6,468 bases of DNA from Bacteroidota bacterium (GTDB taxonomy: Bacteria; Bacteroidota; Bacteroidia; Bacteroidales; WCHB1-69). The notes under the pieces are model-generated. The model saw only the letters and a program-made list of their open reading frames with translations, made no database searches and had not been told where the DNA came from. Position 1 is the stretch's first letter, and each line of letters opens with the position of its first letter. The translations under genes and the position numbers were made by a program. Positions 1-5,636 of this stretch are shown piece after piece. The stretch lies in assembly GCA_023392945.1 (NCBI GenBank), contig JAEWNB010000139.1:1-6468 (forward strand), in the 5' to 3' direction.

Positions 1-379
1 GGGATTTCTCAATAATCATTTTTTGTTTTAATTTCAATAATTTAGGAGCTTCGTTTTTTAAAACATTATCAACTGTCATAAAAAAAGAATGACTTGCATT
101 ATAAAGATCCTTATTATCATGAAAGTATTTTATTTCATTAAGTTTTGTAATGCATTCTTTGTTTTTATTAACAGCTTTAACATAAGAATCACCCATTTCA
201 AAATCATCAAAAAAAGAGGCTTGGAAAAGAGTATCCATTTGCTTTATCATTTTGGATTGGAGCAAAATAATAGAATCAGCATATTGATTGGCTGTTTCAG
301 CGGGGATTTTATTTTTACATGAAAAGGAAAATGTACAAAGAAGCAAAAAAACAAAAAATTGATACCGTAACATAGTCAT
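1..379 (-). CDS. Putative lipoprotein, N-terminal part (runs off left edge)
   Basis: An open frame on the minus strand gives 126 codons from ATG at 379 with no stop before the window edge, so the C-terminus is missing. A second ATG two codons in (373) is an equally possible start; an in-frame TAA lies 27 bases upstream of the first ATG. The protein opens with Arg5, a hydrophobic core (residues 6-17) and the sequence FSFSC with Cys21, which reads as a type II signal peptide with the relaxed lipobox seen in Bacteroidota. The mature part is polar and looks helical, with many Lys, Asp and Asn and no catalytic motif. The residues after the cysteine (KNKIPAE) lack an acidic surface-export signal, so a periplasm-facing lipoprotein is more likely than a surface one. 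The repetitive helical layout loosely recalls the LIC11966-type surface protein family, but that is only an impression. A good promoter sits just upstream. Function unknown. Confidence 0.8.
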   Translation of the reverse strand, partial: MTMLRYQFFVFLLLCTFSFSCKNKIPAETANQYADSIILLQSKMIKQMDTLFQASFFDDFEMGDSYVKAVNKNKECITKLNEIKYFHDNKDLYNASHSFFMTVDNVLKNEAPKLLKLKQKMIIEKS

Positions 380-386
380 AATTTTG
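359..386 (+). promoter_or_regulatory. Possible plus-strand promoter overlapping the lipoprotein start
   Basis: TTG (359-361), 17 bases, then TAATTTTG (379-386) matches the same consensus on the plus strand. It would start transcripts near 391-395 that run through the GC-rich element at 449-530. It overlaps the start codon of the divergent lipoprotein gene, and matches arise by chance in AT-rich DNA, so this is only a candidate. Confidence 0.25.
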
Positions 387-388
387 GG

Positions 389-421
389 CAAATATATGAA
401 TTATTCCTCATGTGTTATCAA
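389..421 (-). promoter_or_regulatory. Bacteroidota-type promoter of the lipoprotein gene
   Basis: On the minus strand, TTG (419-421) is followed after 22 bases by TATATTTG (389-396), which fits the Bacteroidota consensus TTG-N17-23-TAnnTTTG exactly. Transcription should start a few bases downstream, giving a very short leader before ATG 379 or 373. There is no Shine-Dalgarno sequence, as is usual in this phylum. Confidence 0.55.
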
Positions 422-448
422 ATTAGAGAGGACTATCAGAAAATTTAT

Positions 449-530
449 GCGTTAGCGATTGGAGCAGAAACACCGCAAAGGAATTGTAGCGAAAAGCACG
501 ACGGCGAAGGTACAGCGAGCCGAAACGCTC
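449..530. repeat. GC-rich intergenic element with internal direct repeats
   Basis: These 82 bases are about 55% G+C by hand count, in flanks that are strongly A+T rich. Short complementary ends, GCGTT (449-453) and AACGC (524-528), bracket the block. Inside are two related units: ATTGGAGCAGAAACAC (458-473) and ATTGTAGCGAAAAGCAC (483-499). A second pairing, GAGC (517-520) with GCTC (527-530), is possible and would compete with the terminal one. An A8 run follows directly. The wording (gcgttagcgattg-agc, ttgtagcgaaaagc-cgac) resembles intergenic sequences I recall scattered through Bacteroidota genomes, but no search was possible here. It could be a dispersed repeat, a structured RNA or a piece of a small transcript. 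Strand and function are not determined. Confidence 0.5.
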
Positions 531-661
531 AAAAAAAATCTATATAATCAAACAAATAACAATCCAATCTAAAAATTACAACAAATTAAAAAAGAATTTT
601 TTATTTCAGACAATAAGTAAATCGGGAGGAAGCATCTGCGAATTTTCTTGAGAAAAAAATG

Positions 662-669
662 TATTTTTG
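662..669 (+). promoter_or_regulatory. prfA promoter, -7 element
   Basis: TATTTTTG matches TAnnTTTG, followed by the GCAC that often trails this box in the phylum. No TTG lies at the expected 17-23 base distance, so the -33 part is weak or absent. Transcription would start around 674-678, leaving a leader of about 16-20 bases before ATG 694. The box also decides the prfA start: a TTG codon at 667 lies inside it and could not be on the mRNA. Confidence 0.5.
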
Positions 670-693
670 CACGCAAAATATAAAAAGCATTCA

Positions 694-1779
694 ATGAACA
701 ATTTATTAGAGAAATTAGAAGGGATTTATAACCGTTGGCTTGAAATTGGGGAAGAAATAACTAAGCCGGAGATGATGGAAAATATGAAACGATTCATCAA
801 ACTCAGTAAGGATTATAAAGATCTTCAGCCGGTAATTGATGCTTATAAAAATTACAAAAATATAATTGACAATATTGCCCACGCCAAATTGATAGTCTCA
901 ACTGAAAAGGATGAAGAATTCAAAGAGCTGGCTAAAGCAGAATTAGATTCACTCATTGTACAAGAAGAAAAAATGGAGGAAAATATTCGTTTTTTACTTC
1001 TTCCATCAGATCCTCAGGACAGCAAAAATGCACAAGTTGAAATTCGTGCAGGTTCTGGTGGTGATGAAGCCAGTATTTTTGCAGGTGACCTTTTTAGAAT
1101 GTACCAACACTACTGTGATAAAAAGAATTGGAAATTAGAGACTCTTTCTATGACGGAAGGTACAGTTGGCGGATTTAAGGAAATTGTTTTTAATATAATT
1201 GGTGAGAATGTATATGGGTTGATGAAGTATGAATCAGGTGTTCACCGCGTACAAAGAGTTCCTCAGACCGAAGCTCAGGGGCGTGTACACACCTCTGCAG
1301 CATCAGTAGTCATTCTTCCTGAAGCAGATGAATTTGATGTAGAACTTAAACAGAGTGACATTAGAAAAGATACCTATTGTTCTTCAGGTCCCGGAGGACA
1401 GTCTGTTAATACTACATACTCTGCTGTACGTTTAACGCATATTCCAACCGGAATTGTAGTGGCAATTCAAGATGAAAAATCTCAACTTAAAAATCTTGAA
1501 AAAGCGATGACAGTTCTACGAAATCGAATCTTTGAAAGAGAATACCAAAAATATCTTGATGAGGTTTCTTCAAAACGAAAAACAATGGTTTCAACCGGCG
1601 ATCGCTCAGCAAAAATCAGAACTTATAATTATCCACAGAATAGGGTAACTGACCACAGAATAAACCTTACCACCTATAATCTTATCGGTTTTATGGACGG
1701 AGAAATACAAGAGATGATTGAGGCATTGCAAGTTGCAGAAAATGCAGAAAGGTTAAAAGCAGCAGTAGAAGAGATCTAA
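694..1779 (+). CDS. prfA: Peptide chain release factor 1
   Basis: Class I release factor that reads UAA and UAG in the ribosomal A site and triggers hydrolysis of peptidyl-tRNA. The protein is 361 residues, the usual length. An N-terminal helical domain (about 1-100) is followed by the conserved RAGSGGDEAS block (118-127), the decoding region with the PxT tripeptide as PQT (190-192) within HRVQRVPQTEAQGRVHTSA, and the catalytic GGQ loop (234-236) in SSGPGGQSVNTT. PxT rather than SPF separates it from RF2. Gln236 is the residue methylated by PrmC in this family; no prmC is seen here. The frame stays open upstream to a TTG at 667, but ATG 694 is chosen because it gives the normal N-terminus (MNNLLEKLEGI) and because the TTG lies in the promoter. 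It is transcribed on its own, probably ending at the hairpin over its stop codon. No key residue is missing. Confidence 0.97.
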   Translation: MNNLLEKLEGIYNRWLEIGEEITKPEMMENMKRFIKLSKDYKDLQPVIDAYKNYKNIIDNIAHAKLIVSTEKDEEFKELAKAELDSLIVQEEKMEENIRFLLLPSDPQDSKNAQVEIRAGSGGDEASIFAGDLFRMYQHYCDKKNWKLETLSMTEGTVGGFKEIVFNIIGENVYGLMKYESGVHRVQRVPQTEAQGRVHTSAASVVILPEADEFDVELKQSDIRKDTYCSSGPGGQSVNTTYSAVRLTHIPTGIVVAIQDEKSQLKNLEKAMTVLRNRIFEREYQKYLDEVSSKRKTMVSTGDRSAKIRTYNYPQNRVTDHRINLTTYNLIGFMDGEIQEMIEALQVAENAERLKAAVEEI

Positions 1780-1795
1780 CTTTTCTTTCTTTTTT
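1767..1795 (+). terminator. Possible weak intrinsic terminator overlapping the prfA stop codon
   Basis: AGAAGAG (1767-1773) can pair with CTTTTCT (1780-1786) over seven positions including one G-U pair. The six-base loop holds the TAA stop. A U-rich run (ttctttttt, 1787-1795) follows at once, as in a Rho-independent terminator. The stem is A-U rich and therefore weak. Confidence 0.35.
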
Positions 1796-1808
1796 ATTGA
1801 TATTTTAT

Positions 1809-1816
1809 TATCTTTG
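1809..1816 (+). promoter_or_regulatory. Thioredoxin promoter, -7 element
   Basis: TATCTTTG is an exact TAnnTTTG match placed after the prfA terminator candidate. No clear TTG box is present at the right spacing. The leader to ATG 1859 would be about 35-40 bases, A+T rich and without a Shine-Dalgarno sequence. It probably drives both the thioredoxin and the transporter gene. Confidence 0.5.
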
Positions 1817-1858
1817 CCTGTTTTTTGAAAAAAATAATATTAACTTAAAATTATCATC

Positions 1859-2173
1859 ATGGCATTAGCAATTAACTCTGAGAATTTTGATTCAATCATG
1901 AAAAGCGAACAACTTGTAGTTATTGATTTTTGGGCACAATGGTGTGGTCCTTGCAGAGCATTAACCCCTATTGTTGAAGAATTAGCCGAAGAATACAAAG
2001 GAAAGGTTGTAATTGGAAAATGTGATACAGACGAAAACAATGACATTGCTGTACAATTTGGAGTACGAAATATACCCATGTTGGTTTTTATTAAAAATGG
2101 AGAAGTAAAAGATGTTTTAGTAGGATTAGTTAAGAAAAATGAATTGAGTGCAAAGATTGACTCACTAATGTAA
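1859..2173 (+). CDS. trxA: Thioredoxin
   Basis: Small cytoplasmic dithiol-disulfide oxidoreductase that reduces protein disulfides and is itself recharged by thioredoxin reductase. The 104 residues match the size of a classical single-domain thioredoxin and there is no signal peptide. The active site WCGPC is at residues 28-32 (Cys29, Cys32), preceded by the buried acidic position Asp23 in VIDFW. The cis-proline loop is VRNIPM with Pro73, where many thioredoxins have IPT. The C-terminal VLVGLVKKNEL segment carries the conserved glycine. An extra cysteine, Cys55 in GKCDTDEN, lies in the strand after the active-site helix. The start at 1859 gives the expected short N-terminus. The peptide transporter begins 34 bases after the stop with no promoter box or terminator between, which suggests one transcript. 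The name is by family; paralogues elsewhere in the genome cannot be excluded. Confidence 0.95.
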   Translation: MALAINSENFDSIMKSEQLVVIDFWAQWCGPCRALTPIVEELAEEYKGKVVIGKCDTDENNDIAVQFGVRNIPMLVFIKNGEVKDVLVGLVKKNELSAKIDSLM

Positions 2174-2207
2174 ATAATATTAATAATAACTATAAAATCA
2201 ATCAATT

Positions 2208-4160
2208 ATGTTTAAAAATCATCCAAAAGGATTATTAGTCTTAGCATTGGCGAATATGGGAGAGCGTTTTGGCTATTATACTATGTTAGCAATATTAACG
2301 CTATTTATGCAAGCCAAATTCGGACTCAGTTCAAAAGAGACAAGTATTATTTACGGGACTTTTCTTGCAATGGTTTACTTCCTGCCTGTATTTGGAGGTA
2401 TTTTGGCAGATAAAGTTTTGGGTTATGGAAAAACTATACTTCTCGGAATTATTGTAATGTTTAGCGGTTATTTGCTCCTTTCAATGCCGACTGGAGATGA
2501 TTCTGCAGGAAAATCAGCTATGTTTATTTCATTGGGATTAATTGCAATCGGAACCGGATGTTTTAAAGGAAATCTTCAGGCTCTTGTCGGAAATTTATAT
2601 GAAGATCCACGTTATAGCAAATACCGTGATATAGCATTTTCCATTTTTTATATGTTTATCAATATTGGGGCATTCTTTGCTCCCAGTGCTGCAAATAGCA
2701 TCAACAATGCAATTTTACTCAGTGACAACTACACCTATGATGCAGCAATTCCAACCAACTATGTCAAATTAAACGACAAAATCGTTGATGAAAACACTTT
2801 CATGATAGAAGCATTTGGAAAAGAACATAAACCTTTAGTTACCGCCAAAGATTCTGTAAACTACATCAATAAGATGAAAAAGAAAGAGGGCGTTATGTTT
2901 GCTAAAGACAAAGAAAATGTACAGTTCAAACTAAAAGCTGCAGCTCTCAGACAAAATAATATCATTACAAAAAATGAGTATGCCCTTCTTAATGACATTA
3001 AAACACCGGCAACAGATGCAGTAAAAGCAGCCGTGATAGAAAAAGTTACCATATCCGATTTGCCCGATGGAAAACCTACTGAAGAATGGTCAAAAAATTA
3101 TGTAAGCAATTCTCTTACAAAATCATATAATATGGCTTTTGGCGTTGCTTGCATAAGTCTAATTATTTCTTTATTGATTTTTATAATTTTTAGACGTTCC
3201 TGGAAAAGTGTTGATAAGACTTTAAAACAACAGTTGAAAGAAGCAAAAGCTGCTACAGGAAGCACCTCTAGTGTAGTTCAATTAACAAAAGCTCAGACCA
3301 GAGAAAGGATGATTGCACTATTTTTGGTATTTTTCGTAGTAATTTTCTTCTGGATGTCATTCCATCAAAACGGATTATGCATGACTTTCTTTGCCAGAGA
3401 TTATACAACCAGTGACGTTTCCGGCAGTGGAATTATGCTTTTCAACATATTATCTTTACTCTCTTTTGTAGCGGTTATGTATGGAGTTTACTGGTCAACA
3501 ATGGGGCTTTTCGGAGGAAAAAGAAGTGTCTCAAAAGGATTAATCACAATGGGAATAGGAATCATAGGATTGGTTGTCTTCTATTTGTTGAAAGTAAATG
3601 GAGCTGACAGTATTAAGATTACTCCTCAAATCTTCCAACAATTTAATCCTTTCTTTATTGTCATTCTTACCCCACTTGCAGTAGCTATTTTCTCAGCTTT
3701 GAATAATAAAGGCAAAGAGCCAACTGCACCAAGAAAAATAGGAATGGGAATGTTTGTTGCGGCGCTGGGATTTATCATACTGATGATAGTTTCATTTAAT
3801 TTACCGGCTCCATCAGACATACAGGGAGTTTCAGACACCTTGGTATCATATAACTGGCTTATTGGAACTTACTTCACCTTAACCATTGCCGAACTGTTAT
3901 TAAGTCCAATGGGATTATCATTTGTTGCAAAAGTTGCTCCACCCCAATACAAAGGTATGATGCAGGGAGGCTGGCTGGCCGCAACAGCAATCGGAAATTA
4001 CCTTGTTGGTGTTATGGGTACTCTTTGGAATGAATTACCTTTATGGTTATTCTGGGGAGTGTTAGTTACTTGCTGCGTTCTTTCTGCTATTTTCATATTC
4101 TCAATTATCAAACGTCTTGACAGAGCAACAACAGATACACCGGCTCCGGTATCTGAATAG
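2208..4160 (+). CDS. Proton-dependent oligopeptide transporter, POT/PTR2 family
   Basis: Inner-membrane MFS symporter expected to import di- and tripeptides with protons. Family marks: HPKGL at the N-terminus, the TM1 motif NMGERFGYY (16-24), GTGCFKGN in TM4 (Lys120), FYMFINIG in TM5 (147-154, the PTR2 signature FYxxINxG), a TM7 ending FWMSFHQNG (381-389), the NPFFIVILTPL segment (480-490) and TM10 with Glu562 in ELLLSPMGLS. At 650 residues it is longer than the usual 450-550. The excess is mainly a polar, Lys-rich stretch of about 140 residues between TM5 and TM6 (about 166-305), predicted periplasmic. Two additional hydrophobic helices (about 409-429 and 444-462) lie between TM7 and TM8, giving perhaps 14 membrane segments. 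The first Glu of the ExxER motif is Asn16, and the usual TM7 Glu is His386. Peptide transport is the likely role; the exact substrate is unknown. Probably co-transcribed with the thioredoxin gene. Confidence 0.93.
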   Translation: MFKNHPKGLLVLALANMGERFGYYTMLAILTLFMQAKFGLSSKETSIIYGTFLAMVYFLPVFGGILADKVLGYGKTILLGIIVMFSGYLLLSMPTGDDSAGKSAMFISLGLIAIGTGCFKGNLQALVGNLYEDPRYSKYRDIAFSIFYMFINIGAFFAPSAANSINNAILLSDNYTYDAAIPTNYVKLNDKIVDENTFMIEAFGKEHKPLVTAKDSVNYINKMKKKEGVMFAKDKENVQFKLKAAALRQNNIITKNEYALLNDIKTPATDAVKAAVIEKVTISDLPDGKPTEEWSKNYVSNSLTKSYNMAFGVACISLIISLLIFIIFRRSWKSVDKTLKQQLKEAKAATGSTSSVVQLTKAQTRERMIALFLVFFVVIFFWMSFHQNGLCMTFFARDYTTSDVSGSGIMLFNILSLLSFVAVMYGVYWSTMGLFGGKRSVSKGLITMGIGIIGLVVFYLLKVNGADSIKITPQIFQQFNPFFIVILTPLAVAIFSALNNKGKEPTAPRKIGMGMFVAALGFIILMIVSFNLPAPSDIQGVSDTLVSYNWLIGTYFTLTIAELLLSPMGLSFVAKVAPPQYKGMMQGGWLAATAIGNYLVGVMGTLWNELPLWLFWGVLVTCCVLSAIFIFSIIKRLDRATTDTPAPVSE

Positions 4161-4194
4161 CATCCCTTTCTGAATCAAAAAAGATTATTCATAA

Positions 4195-4226
4195 ATAAGG
4201 GACTCGCCCAGTAGGCAGTCCCTTAT
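4195..4226. terminator. Strong hairpin after the transporter gene, likely transcription end
   Basis: A perfect 10-bp stem pairs ATAAGGGACT (4195-4204) with AGTCCCTTAT (4217-4226). An inner GCC/GGC pairing (4206-4208 with 4214-4216) tops it, with a CAGTA loop and one unpaired C. No U-tract follows on the plus strand, and on the minus strand the T-run is about ten bases away. Its place 34 bases after the transporter stop suggests a terminator or an mRNA 3'-end stabiliser. Confidence 0.5.
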
Positions 4227-4304
4227 CTACATTAAAGACTAATTTGCACATAATATTGTTCATAATTCATGTTAAAAACCTTTAATATTCGCCATTAAGA
4301 ATTG

Positions 4305-4312
4305 TAAATTTG
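4305..4312 (+). promoter_or_regulatory. Promoter -7 element of the envC-acyltransferase unit
   Basis: TAAATTTG matches TAnnTTTG, again followed by GCA. No TTG is found 17-23 bases upstream. The leader to ATG 4364 would be about 45 bases. An octamer AGAATTGT occurs at 4298-4305, touching the box, and again at 4323-4330. The second copy runs into the small palindrome ATTGTGCAAT (4326-4335). These may be chance or regulator contacts. Confidence 0.45.
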
Positions 4313-4363
4313 CATTAGAAATAGAATTGTGCAATATTCTTTTATATATAATCAAGCTACATT

Positions 4364-5608
4364 ATGAAAAAAATCATTCTGCTTATTGCAATCATTTTTA
4401 GTGGATTGTCGCTGATTGTTTTAGCACAGTCGAAAAGTGATGAATTAAAGAGCAACAAGAAAAAAATCGAGCAGGAGATTGCCACAACCCAAAAATTGCT
4501 GAATCAAACGAAAAAGAACAAAAACACTTCTTTACAGCAAATTTCAATGCTGCGAAAACAAATATCAAATAGGGAAGACCTCATTACAACGTTAAATAAT
4601 GAAATTTTTGATCTTGAAGAAGAATTGGATTTAAATATCAAGTTATCACAATCTTTAGATAAGAAACTTGAATACATGAAATCAGATTACTCAAGAGTAG
4701 TGTATTTAGCATACAAAAATCGCAACATGATTGACAAAATAAGTTTTTTGCTTTCTGCTGAAGATTTTGGGCAAATGTTCAGAAGAATCAAATATTACGC
4801 AGTTTTCGCTGAGAATGTCAAGCATCAAGTCAAATTAATCAATCAAACAAAAGAAGAGATTATCAAAAAAAATGAAGAGATAATATTGTTGAAGGAAGAA
4901 AAAATAGCTCTTCTCGAAGGAAAGGAAAAAGAAGTAAAGAAACTCGAGATAGATAGAAATGAGAAAACTAAAAACGCAGAACAACTCAAAAAAAAGGAAA
5001 AACTTTTAGCTTCAGAACTTCAGACAAAACAGAAAAAAAGGAAAGAACTTGATATTGCTATTAAAAAAGCAATTCAAAATGAAATTTTAGCCGAAAATGC
5101 AAGAAAAGCAAAAGCAGCCAAATCAAAACCAACTGCCAGCAGTGCAACTCCTGCAAAAACGACCTCTAAAAACGAAATTACTCTTACCCCGGAAGAAAAA
5201 ACATTGAGCAACTCATTTGTCAATAATCAGGGACGGCTTCCCTGGCCGGTCGCAAAAGGAGTTAAAGTAAGTGATTTTGGAAATTATCCGCACCCGGATG
5301 TTCCTTCTGTTATGATTGAAAACAGAGGAATTGACATCCTTGTTGAACCGGGAACATCAGTTAGAAGTGTTTATGAAGGAGTCGTCTCCGGAGTACTGGA
5401 TGTCCTTGGTACAAAAGTGCTTATGATAAGACATGGAGAATATCTCACTGTATACCAAAACTTGACTAATATCAGTGTTAAAAAAGGGGATAAAGTAAAT
5501 ACAAAACAAGTTGTTGGTAATATTGGAAAATCACCCTACGAACTTCACTTTGAAGTGTGGAAAAACAATTCCTATCAAAACCCTAATTCGTGGCTTACAA
5601 AAAAATAA
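4364..5608 (+). CDS. EnvC-like murein hydrolase activator, degenerate LytM/M23 domain
   Basis: Exported coiled-coil protein expected to switch on cell-wall amidases during daughter-cell separation, by analogy with EnvC. A Sec signal peptide (1-21, cleavage likely after VLA before Gln22) leads into long heptad-like coiled coils (about 24-115 and 150-250) around a conserved linker (SFLLSAEDFGQMFRRIKYY, about 127-145). A low-complexity Lys/Ala/Ser/Thr hinge (about 245-270) precedes the C-terminal LytM fold starting at LPWPV (292-296). The zinc ligands of active M23 peptidases are mostly gone: the HxxxD histidine is Asn320 (NRGID, Asp324 kept), the usual YAHL is YQNL (364-367), and HLHFE is ELHFE (393-397), leaving only His395. 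This pattern indicates a non-catalytic activator, not an endopeptidase. The length, 414 residues, is typical. The start gives a standard MKKI signal sequence. It heads a unit with the acyltransferase 28 bases downstream. Confidence 0.9.
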   Translation: MKKIILLIAIIFSGLSLIVLAQSKSDELKSNKKKIEQEIATTQKLLNQTKKNKNTSLQQISMLRKQISNREDLITTLNNEIFDLEEELDLNIKLSQSLDKKLEYMKSDYSRVVYLAYKNRNMIDKISFLLSAEDFGQMFRRIKYYAVFAENVKHQVKLINQTKEEIIKKNEEIILLKEEKIALLEGKEKEVKKLEIDRNEKTKNAEQLKKKEKLLASELQTKQKKRKELDIAIKKAIQNEILAENARKAKAAKSKPTASSATPAKTTSKNEITLTPEEKTLSNSFVNNQGRLPWPVAKGVKVSDFGNYPHPDVPSVMIENRGIDILVEPGTSVRSVYEGVVSGVLDVLGTKVLMIRHGEYLTVYQNLTNISVKKGDKVNTKQVVGNIGKSPYELHFEVWKNNSYQNPNSWLTKK

Positions 5609-5636
5609 TATATCCAAATAATCAAGAATAACCAAA

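Larger units (their letters stand above)
380..693. other. Divergent intergenic region without an established gene
   Basis: This 314-base stretch separates the leftward lipoprotein gene from rightward prfA. Positions 380-421 hold the lipoprotein promoter and 449-530 hold a GC-rich element described separately. Positions 531-620 are A-rich and featureless. Positions 621-642 include a purine-rich run (cgggaggaagc) with no start codon at a suitable distance. A short inverted repeat, TTTTCT-TG-AGAAAA (643-656), lies just upstream of the prfA -7 element, where a repressor could sit; no known operator was recognised. A 45-codon frame (410-547) crosses the region but is not called as a gene. Confidence 0.7.

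Noticed and set aside
89..322. 77-codon plus-strand frame
   Set aside because: It is antisense to the lipoprotein, whose signal peptide and lipobox make the minus strand the convincing coding strand.
449..530. The GC-rich block as an intrinsic terminator or tRNA-like gene
   Set aside because: No U-tract follows on the plus strand, pairing is limited to short stems, and no cloverleaf or T-loop sequence can be found.
410..547. The MCYQ start as a fragment of an SRAP/YedK-type protein, which also begins with Met-Cys
   Set aside because: Only the initial residues are suggestive; the rest shows no SRAP motif and is determined by the repeated GC-rich element.
667..693. TTG at 667 as an upstream start for prfA, adding nine residues
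   Set aside because: The codon lies inside the TAnnTTTG box at 662-669, so it should not be transcribed, and ATG 694 gives the normal RF1 N-terminus.
1926..2100. IPM instead of IPT after the thioredoxin active site as a sign of altered function
   Set aside because: The residue after IP varies among thioredoxin-fold proteins and all catalytic residues are intact.
1840..2205. 121-codon minus-strand frame opposite the thioredoxin gene
   Set aside because: The plus strand encodes a complete thioredoxin with WCGPC; the reverse frame has no recognisable protein features.
4298..4335. AGAATTGT direct repeat and ATTGTGCAAT palindrome as an operator
   Set aside because: Short AT-rich words recur by chance here and no known regulator site was recognised; noted only with the promoter.
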